A DNA stretch of 64,000 nt from Pedobacter glucosidilyticus DSM 23534 (GCF_000425145.1 NZ_AULF01000023.1:1-64000), one strand, 5' to 3'. Shown: positions 43,111 through 52,936, counted from the first letter of the stretch. Notes: generated by a model not told the origin, from the letters alone. Made by a program: numbers and translations.

Positions 43111-43140
43111 TTTGGTTTAAAGGATTAAAAACTAACTTTG
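43111..43140 (+). promoter_or_regulatory. Promoter of the Lrp-type regulator gene
   Basis: TTTG (43111-43114) and TAACTTTG (43133-43140) fit -33/-7 elements with an 18-base spacer. The ATG lies 17 bases downstream. Confidence 0.65.
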
Positions 43141-43157
43141 TATAAAAATTTAAGGTT

Positions 43158-43622
43158 ATGGAACTGGATAAGATAGATTTGAATATTCTTAAAATTATGC
43201 AAGAAAATGGTAGGATTACCAATTTGCAGCTCTCCCAGATGATTGGTTTATCACCAGCACCAACTTTAGAAAGGGTAAGAAAACTAGAGCACTCTGGTTA
43301 TATCAAAAGTTACCATGCCTTGGTTGATGAGGAAAAGTTAGGTTTAGGAATTAAAACGTTTATACAAGTTTCTTTAGATTTTCATCAAAACGATACCATT
43401 ACAATTTTTTTAGAAGAGGTTAACGCCATAAAGGAAATTACAGAGTGCCACCACGTAACTGGTCAATGTGATTTTATTTTAAAAGCTTACGTAAAAGACA
43501 TAAAGGCTTATGAACAGTTGATTATGCAAAAGATAAGCAGAATATCTGTAGTGAAGACTTTCCAAACAATGATGATTATGTCTACTAGCAAAAAGGAGCC
43601 TATTATCCCGCTAGAATATTAG
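43158..43622 (+). CDS. Lrp/AsnC family transcriptional regulator
   Basis: A 154-residue regulator with an N-terminal helix-turn-helix (LDKIDLNILKIMQENGRITN, then LQLSQMIGLSPAPTLERVRKLE) and a C-terminal RAM ligand-binding domain. The latter contains ECHHVTGQCDFILKAYVKD, the motif around the effector pocket that binds amino acids in relatives. It probably responds to amino-acid supply; the particular effector is unknown. It has a good promoter and stands divergent from the mntR operon. Its last 20 bases overlap the end of the convergent histidine kinase gene. Confidence 0.9.
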   Translation: MELDKIDLNILKIMQENGRITNLQLSQMIGLSPAPTLERVRKLEHSGYIKSYHALVDEEKLGLGIKTFIQVSLDFHQNDTITIFLEEVNAIKEITECHHVTGQCDFILKAYVKDIKAYEQLIMQKISRISVVKTFQTMMIMSTSKKEPIIPLEY

Positions 43623-45489
43623 GTTGAGCAGCAACATAACCGGGTAGGGTAAAGTAAAAAGTTGTTCCTTTATTAATTTCGCTTTCTACCCAAATTTGTC
43701 CTTGGTGTAATTCTACAAATTCTTTAGCTAGTATCAATCCTAAACCTGTTCCTTTTTCATCGGCAGTACCGGGTTTAGAATACCTGTTTTCTATCTTAAA
43801 GATTTCATCAACATACCCTTTTTCTATCCCGATGCCGTTATCGGTGATACTAAATAAAACTTCTTGCTTTTTTACATCTAGTTTAAGCTCTATTTTACCA
43901 TTTGGGTGTGTAAACTTAATGGCATTGGTTATTAAGTTACGTAAAATGGTATTCAGCATTTGCCTATCTGCATTTACGTAAATAAGTTCTCTATAATTTA
44001 AGTTGATGGTAATATTTTTAGCATCGGCGGAAGCCAAAAATAATTGATGTGTTTCTGTTAATATATCTACCGCAGATAAGATTTGTATTTTTGGTGCTAG
44101 GTTACCAGTTTGTATTCTAGACCAGCTTAGTAAATTTTCTAACAAGTTAAACACTTGTTTGGCACTACTATTCATTCTAAATGCGAGTTGTTGTATACGC
44201 TCTGTACTATACTTATCCGCGTTTTTATAAATCAACTCGCTAAAGCCTATTAAGGCGTTAAAAGGGTTTTTTAAATCATGAGCAATGATAGAAAAGAATT
44301 TATCTTTTGTTGCATTAATTTCTTGTAAATGATTTTCGGTATTTTTTAATTGCGTAATATCATAACAAATAATCAGATAAGTTTCTATTTGGTTGTCTGA
44401 TATATATTCTGGAACAATTTGTATAGCAAAAAAATATTTTTTATGCTCTAATAAAATATCTAGTTTGGTTTCTTTTATAGATTTATCTTTTTGGGCACTT
44501 AATAAAATTTCTATCAAAGCTTTTTCTAAATAATCAGGCAAGCCCATAGCAAATAATGCTTTACCTAAAAAATGCTGGCTGTTTAGCTTTGTGAATTTAC
44601 TTAATGCGTTGTTGGTATAAATACATCTAAAATTTTTATCTAAACGGATAATAAGCTCGGGAAGGTTTTCTGCTAAAGTTCTGTAGCTTTCTTCTTTGTC
44701 TTTTAGGTCTTTAAATAAAATACCTGTTGGGTTAAGAAAACTGGTTTCTACATTGGCTTTATAAATCAGAAAGAAAGATATGAGTTTACCATAATGTCCA
44801 ATTTGGTTTATAAATCCATCGTTAGTGGTATATAAGGTGAAACAAAACTCGCTTAAGATAGAAAAAGTTAAAGAGGCAAAAAGCAAATAGAAAACTTTGT
44901 CATCAAAGTACTTTTTTCTTCTCACTAAAGTTAAACATGCTATACTTAAAATGATGATAACGATATACTCTGAATAAATTTTAAAATCTGTTTGACCAAT
45001 ACCTTCTACATAGCAAACAGGAAAATTTTTCCAATAAAGGATAGATAAAATAAGTAAGCCACTAATAAATAGGTAGATAAGGAAAATATAATCTGCATTA
45101 AGTCTTTGTTTACGTTTTAAAAACCAGAAACCTACTAACAAAGTAATACTTTCTAAAAAGCGGGTGGCTATCCAAAATTGGTTGGCATAAAATGCTGTAC
45201 CATTTAGGATGTTCATGCCTTTATAGGTAAGGGCATGTAAAATATCTAGTATCCCGATGAATAAATAGGCTATACCAACCAAGAATAAATAATTGTTATC
45301 AAGAATTTTTCTGGAGTTCCAGGTAACAATAAAAACAGCAAAAGCAACCGTTACAGAAAATAACTCAACCAGCGTATGAAAAAGCAGATAACTTTCTTTT
45401 AAACTTAGAAACAAAACCAGCAACAGCAAGCTAGATGCAAACAAAGTGCGGTAGTTTTTTTTGATAAGATGGCTTATGGGTAGATTCAA
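43603..45489 (-). CDS. MASE3-domain sensor histidine kinase
   Basis: A 628-residue membrane kinase. Residues 15-240 form about seven membrane helices of the MASE3 sensor type (LDILHALTYKGMNIL is a marker). A PAS domain lies at about 265-380, and HisKA has IIAHDLKNPFNAL with His404. The ATPase domain contains NLITNAIKFTHPNG, ITDNGIGI and GTGLGLILAKEFVE. There is no receiver domain, so a separate response regulator must exist. A TATTTTTG element on the minus strand (45508-45515) probably drives it. The last bases overlap the Lrp gene tail to tail. Confidence 0.9.
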   Translation of the reverse strand: MNLPISHLIKKNYRTLFASSLLLLVLFLSLKESYLLFHTLVELFSVTVAFAVFIVTWNSRKILDNNYLFLVGIAYLFIGILDILHALTYKGMNILNGTAFYANQFWIATRFLESITLLVGFWFLKRKQRLNADYIFLIYLFISGLLILSILYWKNFPVCYVEGIGQTDFKIYSEYIVIIILSIACLTLVRRKKYFDDKVFYLLFASLTFSILSEFCFTLYTTNDGFINQIGHYGKLISFFLIYKANVETSFLNPTGILFKDLKDKEESYRTLAENLPELIIRLDKNFRCIYTNNALSKFTKLNSQHFLGKALFAMGLPDYLEKALIEILLSAQKDKSIKETKLDILLEHKKYFFAIQIVPEYISDNQIETYLIICYDITQLKNTENHLQEINATKDKFFSIIAHDLKNPFNALIGFSELIYKNADKYSTERIQQLAFRMNSSAKQVFNLLENLLSWSRIQTGNLAPKIQILSAVDILTETHQLFLASADAKNITINLNYRELIYVNADRQMLNTILRNLITNAIKFTHPNGKIELKLDVKKQEVLFSITDNGIGIEKGYVDEIFKIENRYSKPGTADEKGTGLGLILAKEFVELHQGQIWVESEINKGTTFYFTLPGYVAAQPNILAG

Positions 45490-45566
45490 GCTGATTATTT
45501 ATAAGTGCAAAAATAATTTTAATTTTATTATTTTACGCTTAATTAAAGACAGTAGTTTGTTTTGAC

Positions 45567-46244
45567 CTAAAAAAAATGCCAATTGATAGCTTTTTTACCT
45601 TGCTGTACTAAATAATGATTGGTTTTACTAAAAGGCTTTGAACCAAAAAAGCCACTATAGGCAGAGAATGGCGATGGGTGTGCAGATTTAATAATGAAAT
45701 GCTTACCTGTGTCTATCAAAGCTATTTTTTGTTGTGCAAATTTACCCCATAGTATAAAAACAAGTTTCTCTTTATGTAGCGATAAGGCTTTAATTGCTGC
45801 ATCAGTAAAAACTTCCCAACCTTGGTTTTGGTGCGAACCGGCTTTTCCAGCTTCTACTGTTAAAGTAGCATTTAAAAGTAATACGCCTTGTTTAGCCCAA
45901 CTGCTTAAGTTTCCATGTAATGGAATTTTAAAGCCCGGGATATCATCACTTAATTCTTTATAAATATTTTGAAGAGAAGGTGGTAATTTTACGTTTTCTT
46001 TAACGGAAAAAGATAAACCATGTGCCTGCCCAGCACCATGGTAAGGGTCTTGACCTAGTATCACAACCTTAACATCATCAAAAGGAGTTAAATTAAAAGC
46101 GTTAAATATTTCTGCTCCGGGTGGGTATATGGTTTTGCCTTTTTTCTTTTCTTCTTGCAAAAATTGCTTTAGTTGAAGCATGTAATCTTTTTCAAATTCT
46201 TCTCCTAAAACAGCCAACCAAGATGATTCTAATTGTACAGACAT
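45567..46244 (-). CDS. ung: Uracil-DNA glycosylase
   Basis: Family 1 UDG, 225 residues, removes uracil from DNA to start base-excision repair. Motif 1 [18 protein letters not shown] contains the catalytic Asp, and motif 3 [13 protein letters not shown] holds the leucine-loop His. The region [20 protein letters not shown] and the uracil-recognition segment are intact. It stands alone. In the upstream gap TTTTTATTG-rich bases separate it from the divergent 46323 gene. Confidence 0.95.
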   Translation of the reverse strand: MSVQLESSWLAVLGEEFEKDYMLQLKQFLQEEKKKGKTIYPPGAEIFNAFNLTPFDDVKVVILGQDPYHGAGQAHGLSFSVKENVKLPPSLQNIYKELSDDIPGFKIPLHGNLSSWAKQGVLLLNATLTVEAGKAGSHQNQGWEVFTDAAIKALSLHKEKLVFILWGKFAQQKIALIDTGKHFIIKSAHPSPFSAYSGFFGSKPFSKTNHYLVQQGKKAINWHFF

Positions 46245-46322
46245 ATTTCTTTATCTTTTTATTGATTAAAAGCTCAAATAAACGATATTTGCAGCCACTA
46301 AAGTATATTAAATACATTTGAC

Positions 46323-46889
46323 ATGCCAAATTTCATTAGAATTATATTAGGAGCCTTAATTCTTGGAGCTGCTATTACCTTAATTGTTTTTTCTTATTGG
46401 GGATGGGGAATTCTTTTAATTTTCATATCCATCTTAGTTTTTGTTACCTATATCTTTAACGAGAAAATGCTGATAGCGCAATGGTTTTTGAGAAAAGAAA
46501 ATATGGAAAAAGCAGAAGCTTGGTTAGCTAGTATCAAAAACTACGAAAAAGAGTTGTTTAAAGGCCAGTGGGGATATTACCATTTGTTATTAGGTTTAAT
46601 AGAATCTAGAAAATCCCCAATGAAATCAGAAAAGTTCTTTAAAAAGGCTTTATCTTTTGGTTTAACGATGGATCATAACATCGCCTTAGCAAATTTAAGT
46701 TTAGCTGGTGTAGAGATGGGAAAAAGAAATAAGCGTGAAGCACAAAGATTATTAAAAGAAGCAGAGAAAGCCGATAAGAATAAGCTTTTAGCTGAGCAAA
46801 TTAAAATGATGAAAGGCCAGATGAGTATGCTAGATAAAACCCAAATGGTACGTGGTGGCAGAGGCGGAAGCGGATTTAGGCAGTTTTAA
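46323..46889 (+). CDS. Two-helix membrane protein with TPR-like C-terminal region
   Basis: A 188-residue protein. Two hydrophobic helices lie in residues 5-50 (IILGALILGAAITLIVFSYWGWGILL and following, part shown). A helical cytoplasmic part with TPR-like patterns follows (KAEAWLASIKNYEKELF; SEKFFKKALSFGLT; EAQRLLKEAEKA). It ends in a Gly/Arg-rich tail, GGRGGSGFRQF. I recognise no named family. A TACATTTG element at 46313-46320 sits almost on the ATG, so either the start lies further in or another promoter is used. A terminator follows the gene. Confidence 0.72.
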   Translation: MPNFIRIILGALILGAAITLIVFSYWGWGILLIFISILVFVTYIFNEKMLIAQWFLRKENMEKAEAWLASIKNYEKELFKGQWGYYHLLLGLIESRKSPMKSEKFFKKALSFGLTMDHNIALANLSLAGVEMGKRNKREAQRLLKEAEKADKNKLLAEQIKMMKGQMSMLDKTQMVRGGRGGSGFRQF

Positions 46890-46914
46890 TAGTATAGAAA
46901 TTTTATAAAATCAG

Positions 46915-46942
46915 AGGCTCGAAAAATTTCGGGCCTTTTTTA
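46915..46942 (+). terminator. Intrinsic terminator after the 46323 gene
   Basis: AGGCTCGAAA and TTTCGGGCCT form a ten-base stem with one G-T pair and a two-base-plus loop, followed by seven T residues. It also overlaps the end of the convergent GtrA-like gene. Confidence 0.75.
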
Positions 46943-47443
46943 TTTTTCTTTCCTAACCCTAAAAGAGAAATACCTTTGCGATAAATAGCTAAAACCGATG
47001 ATGATTACCGTAGTTAAAATTGCAGATGGTGTAGGGTACCAGCCAAACTGCTCTACAAATAGTTTTAAAAACAGATAATTTAAAACTACACAAGCCATTA
47101 CTACTATGATATACCTTACAAATTGTATTCTTCTGCGTAGGTAAGAGCCTTTAAAAACCACAAACATATTTAAGTAAAAACCTATCGGCATGGTTATAAA
47201 AAAGGCTATTAAGAATGCTGCAATATGTGGGCTTATGGCTATAAAGGGTAAATGAACAATTTGCTTTTTTAAGACGAAGTTATAAGAAACAAAGTAGATC
47301 AAAATGTTTAAGGCCGTGTTTGAACCTCCACAAGCGGCATAACGGTAAGTTTGTAGCGGCATAAATCTTCTGAAGATTGGATAGAAAAAATCAACAGTTT
47401 TAAGTATGGTTTCTTTAATGAAATAGTGAAGGCTTAAAAGCAT
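46940..47443 (-). CDS. GtrA-like membrane protein
   Basis: From MLLSLHYFIKE the protein is 167 residues with four membrane helices and the GtrA pattern YRYAACGGSNTALNILIYF at the start and IIIGFSYLSQRYFSFR at the end. GtrA proteins are thought to help flip polyprenyl-linked sugars across the inner membrane for cell-surface glycan synthesis. A frame opening at 47536 would overlap the MFS gene stop, and its Cys-rich extension looks wrong, so I use the internal Met, 20 bases after that stop. It is likely co-transcribed with the MFS gene. Confidence 0.78.
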   Translation of the reverse strand: MLLSLHYFIKETILKTVDFFYPIFRRFMPLQTYRYAACGGSNTALNILIYFVSYNFVLKKQIVHLPFIAISPHIAAFLIAFFITMPIGFYLNMFVVFKGSYLRRRIQFVRYIIVVMACVVLNYLFLKLFVEQFGWYPTPSAILTTVIIIGFSYLSQRYFSFRVRKEK

Positions 47444-47463
47444 AAACAAGAATACAAAAATCT

Positions 47464-48684
47464 TTAACTTTTTGGTGCATGTCTTCTCATGCTTTTTGCA
47501 GCAGTAAAAACACTTATTAGAACCAAAATAGAACAAACAAAAAATGGTGCCCCAGGAAAAATGAATGGTGCTTTATCTCCTGTAAAGAAAGCAAAAAGGT
47601 TAGTCATTACTGGTGGTGCTACAATGGTTGTAGCGCTCATTAAGCTTGTTAAAGCACCTTGAAGCTCTCCTTGCTCATTTGTTGGGGCATAACCGCTAAT
47701 AATACTTTGAAGTGCTGGTCCGGCTATGCCTCCTAAAGAATAGGGGATGATAAAGGCAAACATCATCCATCCTTCAGCAGCAAAAGCAAATAATAGTAGG
47801 CCTAGGCTGTAAAAAGCTAAGCCAATGTATAAGCTTTTCTCCTGTCCGAACTTAGGAATTACCCACCTGATGATACCTACTTGTACAATACCTATCATTA
47901 AGCCTATAAAGCCTAAAGAATAGCCCACCCAAGCTTCGTTCCACTTAAATTTTTCCATCCCATAAAAAGACCAAGTACTTTGCAAACCGTTATTGGCAAT
48001 ATACATGAGGATAAGGGTTAATACTAAACCATATACAGCTGGATATTTTTTCAATTGATATAATGAGCCTAGTGGATTTGCTCTTTTAATATCAAAAGGA
48101 CGTCTTTTTTCTACCGGTAAAGATTCTGGTAACACAAAGTATCCGTAAATAACATTTAAAAAACTTAGACCTGCGGCAGCAAAAAATGGTATTCTGGAAC
48201 CAAATTGACCTAAAACACCACCTAGTACTGGTCCTAGAATAAAACCTAAACCAAAGGCAGCGCCAATTAAACCAAAATTTTGAGCTCTTTTTTCTGGTGT
48301 GCTAACATCAGCAATATAGGCCGATGCTGTTGTAAAGCTTGCTCCGGTAAACCCAGCAATGATACGTCCTACAAATAACCATCCTATGGTAGGAGCAAAA
48401 GCTAGTAGTAAATAATCAATCCCGAAACCTAATAAAGAAAATAGTAAAACAGGTCTTCTACCGTATCTATCACTTAAATTTCCTAACAATGGGGCACAAA
48501 TAAATTGCACAAAAGCATAAGCAAAAGTTAACCAGCCGCCAATACTTGCTGCTTCACTAATATTTCCGTGGATGAGTTCTGAAATAAGAGTAGGCAGTAC
48601 CGGAATGATGATACCTAAACCAGTAACATCTATCAATAAAGTAATAAAGATAAACCCGAGTGCTGTATTTTTAGGCTCTTTCAT
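47464..48684 (-). CDS. MFS efflux transporter, TetA-like
   Basis: A 406-residue major-facilitator protein of 12 helices. The N-terminus contains LLIDVTGLGIIIPVLPTLISEL, the family pattern of TCR/Tet-type antiporters, and GNLSDRYGRRPVLLFSLLG gives the loop 2-3 motif (motif A). Such proteins export small drugs, but the natural substrate in Bacteroidota is often unknown and resistance cannot be assumed. It precedes the GtrA-like gene on the same strand. Confidence 0.85.
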   Translation of the reverse strand: MKEPKNTALGFIFITLLIDVTGLGIIIPVLPTLISELIHGNISEAASIGGWLTFAYAFVQFICAPLLGNLSDRYGRRPVLLFSLLGFGIDYLLLAFAPTIGWLFVGRIIAGFTGASFTTASAYIADVSTPEKRAQNFGLIGAAFGLGFILGPVLGGVLGQFGSRIPFFAAAGLSFLNVIYGYFVLPESLPVEKRRPFDIKRANPLGSLYQLKKYPAVYGLVLTLILMYIANNGLQSTWSFYGMEKFKWNEAWVGYSLGFIGLMIGIVQVGIIRWVIPKFGQEKSLYIGLAFYSLGLLLFAFAAEGWMMFAFIIPYSLGGIAGPALQSIISGYAPTNEQGELQGALTSLMSATTIVAPPVMTNLFAFFTGDKAPFIFPGAPFFVCSILVLISVFTAAKSMRRHAPKS

Positions 48685-48761
48685 TATATAGAGATGATAT
48701 TTTTATTAAGACATCTGGCTTTTCTCATGAAATAAATCTCTTTAAACTCAGCTCTAAAGAG

Positions 48762-49397
48762 TTATATATTTAGTTTTAAACGTAATTCTCGGGAAATTTC
48801 ATCGGTTAAATCTAAAATGTTTCTAAGTTCATTGGTAGAGTTATCTGCAATTTTATCGCAACGGTTACGATGAGGTAATAGAAATTCTTCATAAGCAGGC
48901 ATCACATGGTTTTCCCATTTATACATCACATCTTCTTCCGAATATCCTCTTTCTATTAAATCTCGATTCAAACGCCTTTCCAGTGCTATTTCTGTTGCAG
49001 CATCAATGAAAATACGGTAGTTAAAAAGCGGGTCTACGCTTGGGTAATGATAAATAAATAATCCCTCGATAATTAAAATAGGAGCAGGCTTAATTTCTAA
49101 GATTTTAGGAACCGCATTGCTATTGTTAAAAGTATATTCTTTTTTATAAACGGTTTGGTAATTTAATAAGCTGGTGATATCTCTTTCAAAAGCCTCAATA
49201 TCAATACATGAAGGTAAGTCAAAGTTATAAAGCTTATTTTCTTCAGCAGATAAATCACCTACCGGGATATAATAATCATCCTGAGAAACTAAACAAACCT
49301 CCTCTGGTGTAAAATGATTTAAAAAACAGTTTAAAAAAAACGTTTTACCCGAGCCACTGCCTCCAGCAACCCCTATCACAAAAGGCTTATTGTTCAT
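48762..49397 (-). CDS. udk: Uridine kinase
   Basis: A 211-residue P-loop kinase of the pyrimidine salvage pathway, phosphorylating uridine or cytidine with ATP or GTP. The Walker A motif is GVAGGSGSGKTFFLN near residue 9, followed by LVSQDDYY and YNFDLPSCID, with ILIIEGLFIYHYPS later. Its start overlaps the end of the upstream LysM gene by 11 bases, so the two are probably translated together. Cytidine deaminase elsewhere in the window serves the same pathway. Confidence 0.86.
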   Translation of the reverse strand: MNNKPFVIGVAGGSGSGKTFFLNCFLNHFTPEEVCLVSQDDYYIPVGDLSAEENKLYNFDLPSCIDIEAFERDITSLLNYQTVYKKEYTFNNSNAVPKILEIKPAPILIIEGLFIYHYPSVDPLFNYRIFIDAATEIALERRLNRDLIERGYSEEDVMYKWENHVMPAYEEFLLPHRNRCDKIADNSTNELRNILDLTDEISRELRLKLNI

Positions 49398-50292
49398 TTG
49401 GAAGTCCGTATGTAATGTTTACTAAAAACCTTTTATCTAGCGCACCTAAAGCATCAGAAGCTGCTTTGGTAATCACAATAATAACATCTTTGGTGGTTTC
49501 GTTCTCGGTATATTTACCTACAACTTTCGCAAAAACGCTTCTATTGGTCATAGGGTTGGTAATTTTTACAATAGTACCTACAGGGGCAAGCTTGTGTAAA
49601 GCGTAGCTTTTGGTGGCGTCTAGGTTTTCGTCGTTTATCCAAACGGCAATGCCTTTTTCATTTTTCTCAGTAATACCATATCTATTTCTTGGTATTTCTA
49701 TACCTGAGTTAGAGTCTGTTGAGTCTATGTATTTAATTTTAACTTCAGGCTTTGTAATTTGTTCTTTAACTACTTCTGGTTTACCTGTTTGGGTATTTTT
49801 AACCACTTCTGGTTTTAGGCTAACTTCATCATTAACTAAAACTTTTAATGTTTGGCCAATACTTAAGCCTGTAGTTTTAAGGTTGTTGAGGAGCTTTAAA
49901 TCATCCACACGCATATTGTATTTACTGGCAATACTGTAAAGTGTTTCTTTAGCTTGCACAACGTGTATTGATTCTCTTTTACCGTTGTTTTGCGCAGTGT
50001 TTGATGAAGAATTAAAACTTACAGGTTTTTGCTCTGCAAAAGGTCTATCGGTTGGTATTTTTATAACCTGACCAATGCTAAGCGCAACATTATTATTGAA
50101 ATCCATAATTGCTTTTGGCGAAACATTATATTTTCTGCCTAACGCATAATAGTTTTCTTTTGGTTCTATTTTATGTAGGATAACTTTTTTTCCGGCAGAA
50201 TTTTCTATACCTACAGAGTCTACTAAGGTAGTTGCAGAGGCAGAAAATGATAGTATAGAAAAGGTTATTAATAAGATTGTTTTAAGCTTCAT
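49387..50292 (-). CDS. LysM-domain exported protein with RlpA-like C-terminus
   Basis: A 301-residue protein with a signal peptide (ending near SASA). Two LysM repeats follow (about residues 38-82 and 108-153), the second reading VVQAKETLYSIASKYNMRVD, and these bind peptidoglycan. The C-terminal 100 residues look like a double-psi beta-barrel of the RlpA/expansin type (YALHKLAPVGTIVKITNP, then RSVFAKVVGKY), though its catalytic Asp cannot be placed with confidence. It probably acts in cell-wall remodelling in the periplasm. It overlaps the following udk gene. Confidence 0.82.
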   Translation of the reverse strand: MKLKTILLITFSILSFSASATTLVDSVGIENSAGKKVILHKIEPKENYYALGRKYNVSPKAIMDFNNNVALSIGQVIKIPTDRPFAEQKPVSFNSSSNTAQNNGKRESIHVVQAKETLYSIASKYNMRVDDLKLLNNLKTTGLSIGQTLKVLVNDEVSLKPEVVKNTQTGKPEVVKEQITKPEVKIKYIDSTDSNSGIEIPRNRYGITEKNEKGIAVWINDENLDATKSYALHKLAPVGTIVKITNPMTNRSVFAKVVGKYTENETTKDVIIVITKAASDALGALDKRFLVNITYGLPNEQ

Positions 50293-50323
50293 GTATTAAG
50301 GTCTTCTCTGAAAAACTTTGCAA

Positions 50324-51076
50324 TTATAGTAAATAACTCACAATTTCTGATTTGTTTCTGATGTATACCAGCTTGCCGAGCCACACAAAGAACGTATCTT
50401 CTGCTAGTTTTTGTATGTTGTCATTTAAAATATCAGAAAGTAAAATATTGTTTTCTTTATTATAAACTTCAATTATTTGGGTGTAGCTGTCTTTATTTTT
50501 AAGATATAAGCTTCTTATGAAAAGGTCTTTGTAAATTAATTGTTGCGCTGTTTCCCAAATATTTTCAGCTAGTTGATGTTCTGGTAAGATAATTTGATTT
50601 TGAAGCTGTTGTAGGTTTTTATCTGCTTTAAGTAAACCTAAAGACTTTCCCGTATTTAAATCTAACAACTCTAGTTTACGAGGCATTATTTTGGCATTAT
50701 AAGCTAAAATACCTTCTTTGTAAATGGCTTGTGCAGTATGACTATAATTTTGCCAAACGATATTTTTATCAACTAAATTAAAGACCAATATGTTTTTTTG
50801 TGTAGGCGCAAATTCGTTCTCAAAACCATGTAATATCAATTTATGTTGATACAGAGCTAATAATCCTAATTGCCACTTTTCTTCAAAAGAATAGTTAAGG
50901 ATAAGAAAGCATTTTTGGTTAAAATCATAAACAGAAAATAACACCTGTTTTGTTAAAGTTCTGCTTTCTATAGCCATGCAATTTAGCTCGTCATCTAAAA
51001 CTATTTTCCAGATAATTCCCTCTATTTGCTGTTTTAATAAGGGCTTTAATGTATCTTTATTTAACATCTTATTCAA
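50324..51076 (-). CDS. DUF4905-like protein
   Basis: A 250-residue soluble protein with no signal peptide. Repeating strand-turn segments (LDLNTGKSLGLLKADKN, IVWQNYSHTAQAIYKEGIL) give a beta-propeller-like look, and the ordering recalls DUF4905 of Sphingobacteriaceae. This family name is from memory and its function is unknown. It is divergent from the NfeD-like gene, whose 5' end overlaps by a few bases if a longer frame is used; with the internal start used there the overlap disappears. Confidence 0.6.
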   Translation of the reverse strand: MNKMLNKDTLKPLLKQQIEGIIWKIVLDDELNCMAIESRTLTKQVLFSVYDFNQKCFLILNYSFEEKWQLGLLALYQHKLILHGFENEFAPTQKNILVFNLVDKNIVWQNYSHTAQAIYKEGILAYNAKIMPRKLELLDLNTGKSLGLLKADKNLQQLQNQIILPEHQLAENIWETAQQLIYKDLFIRSLYLKNKDSYTQIIEVYNKENNILLSDILNDNIQKLAEDTFFVWLGKLVYIRNKSEIVSYLL

Positions 51077-51093
51077 AAATAGAAATTAATATC

Positions 51094-52425
51094 ATGAAGC
51101 ATATCTTTTATCTCTTTATAAGCTTGTTTTTAAGCAATCATCTAGTGATAGCGCAGCCAAAAGTTTATCAGTTTAATTTAAAACAAGAAATAAATCCAGC
51201 TGCTTGGCGCACTACCAGAATTGCTATAGAAAATGCCAAACAACAAAAGGCTGATGTTTTATTAATACACATGAATACCTTTGGCGGAATGCTAGACTAT
51301 GCAGACTCCATACGCTCTGCTATTTTGACTGTACCTATGGAAACTATTGTTTTTATTGACAATAATGCAGCATCAGCAGGTGCTTTAATTGCTATAGCTT
51401 GTGATAAAATATATATGCACAAAGGAGCAAGCATTGGCGCTGCAAGTGTTGTAAATGCAGAAGGAGAGGTGCTGCCAGAAAAATATCAATCCTACATGCG
51501 TGGCTTAATGCGTACCACAGCAGAGAGTAAAGGTAGAAATCCCAAAATAGCAGAAGGTTTTGTTGACCCTGATTTAGATATACCCAATATTAAACCAAAG
51601 GGTAAAGTGCTTACTTTTACCACTGCAGAAGCTATTGCTAATGGTTTTTGCAATGCAGAGGCCAGCTCTGTAAAAGAACTATTAGCTAAAGAAGGCTTAA
51701 AGTCTTACGATTTAGAAGTTTATCAGCCAACTTTAATAGACAATATTATAGGCTTTTTAATAAACCCGGCTGTAAGTGGTGTTTTAATTTTATTGATTAT
51801 TGGGGGGATTTATTTCGAGTTGCAAGCACCCGGAATTGGTTTTGCCTTACTTGTATCAGTAGTTGCGGCCTTACTTTTCTTTGCTCCTTTATATTTAGAA
51901 GGTTTAGCCGATAATTGGGAGATTTTATTATTTATTGTTGGGATAGCTTTACTCGTGTTAGAAATATTTTTCATTCCTGGGTTTGGTATTTTTGGTATTT
52001 TAGGCATTGTAATGATGATTAGCGGATTGGCTTTTAGCCTTATTTTAAACGATTTTTTTGATTTTAATGTTACTAGCGGAGAGCGTTTAACCAATTCTTT
52101 CTTACTGGTTCTCCTCTCTATGATTGGGGCTATTGTGGTAGGTGCTTTCTTTGGGGGCAATGTGCTAAAATCTAAAATGTTTAAAAGGTTAGTTTTGGAA
52201 GATGAGCAGCAAGCTACACAAGGGTATCAGGTAAGAAAACCAGATACCACTTTTATTGGTAAAATTGGTTTTGCTAAAACCGATTTACGCCCATCAGGTA
52301 AAATAGAAATAGATGGTAATTGGTACGATGCTGTATCTAACGATGGATTTATTGAGAACGGAACGAATATTGTTGTAAGTAAAATTGAAAATTATAATCT
52401 CGTAGTTAGAAAATCAAATAGCTAA
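51094..52425 (+). CDS. NfeD-like membrane serine protease
   Basis: A 443-residue ClpP-class protein of the NfeD/STOPP family. After a signal peptide a ClpP-like domain (about 20-190) contains IDNNAASAGALIAIACDKIYM, where the Ser of ASAGA is the likely nucleophile; a catalytic Lys follows. Four to five membrane helices come next (about 225-365) and a C-terminal OB-fold NfeD domain reads SGKIEIDGNWYDAVSNDGFIE. Such proteins partner with stomatin-like proteins to control membrane quality. I use the ATG at 51094, which begins the signal peptide; a longer frame starts at 51049. Confidence 0.84.
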   Translation: MKHIFYLFISLFLSNHLVIAQPKVYQFNLKQEINPAAWRTTRIAIENAKQQKADVLLIHMNTFGGMLDYADSIRSAILTVPMETIVFIDNNAASAGALIAIACDKIYMHKGASIGAASVVNAEGEVLPEKYQSYMRGLMRTTAESKGRNPKIAEGFVDPDLDIPNIKPKGKVLTFTTAEAIANGFCNAEASSVKELLAKEGLKSYDLEVYQPTLIDNIIGFLINPAVSGVLILLIIGGIYFELQAPGIGFALLVSVVAALLFFAPLYLEGLADNWEILLFIVGIALLVLEIFFIPGFGIFGILGIVMMISGLAFSLILNDFFDFNVTSGERLTNSFLLVLLSMIGAIVVGAFFGGNVLKSKMFKRLVLEDEQQATQGYQVRKPDTTFIGKIGFAKTDLRPSGKIEIDGNWYDAVSNDGFIENGTNIVVSKIENYNLVVRKSNS

Positions 52426-52453
52426 TTACCCTTTAATTTAAATTATACTTATT

Positions 52454-52936
52454 ATGGCAACAAACAAAATAGGATTAAACGACAAAAAAGTAGTAGCGCT
52501 AGTGGACCAACTGAATGATTTATTAGCTAATTATCAAGTACATTATCAAAAACTTAGAGGCTGCCATTGGAATGTAAGAGGAAACGACTTTTTTACCCTC
52601 CATGTAAAGTTTGAAGAACTGTATAACAATGCACAACTTACCATTGATGAACTTGCCGAACGTGTGTTAACCTTAGGCAAATCTCCATACAGCACTTTTA
52701 AAAGCTATACAGAAGTTGCAAAAATTAAAGAGATAGAAACAGAAGGAATGGCTCCGGCAAAAATGGTTGATGCTATATTGGAAGACTATAAAACCCTTAT
52801 TGATCTGGAAAGAGAAATCATTGAGAACGCATCAGAAAATGCAAATGATGAAGGTACAGCCGATATGATTACAGGCTTTATGAAGTTCCAAGAAAAAACC
52901 AGTTGGATGTTGAGAGCCTACAACGGTAATAAATAA
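52454..52936 (+). CDS. dps: Dps family DNA-binding ferritin-like protein
   Basis: A 160-residue four-helix protein that oxidises and stores iron and protects DNA under stress. The ferroxidase residues are in HWNVRGNDFFTLHVKFEELYNNA (His, Asp and Glu positions), with ERVLTLG downstream. The N-terminal NKIGLNDKKVV region is polar. The end MITGFMKFQEKTSWMLRAYNGNK is typical. It follows the NfeD gene by 28 bases but also has its own terminator downstream. Confidence 0.92.
   Translation: MATNKIGLNDKKVVALVDQLNDLLANYQVHYQKLRGCHWNVRGNDFFTLHVKFEELYNNAQLTIDELAERVLTLGKSPYSTFKSYTEVAKIKEIETEGMAPAKMVDAILEDYKTLIDLEREIIENASENANDEGTADMITGFMKFQEKTSWMLRAYNGNK

Noticed and set aside
47464-47536. GtrA-like gene with a Cys-rich N-terminal extension overlapping the MFS gene
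   Set aside because: The extension is antisense-free but lies within the MFS coding end and contains no signal or helix expected for GtrA; the internal Met gives a standard protein.
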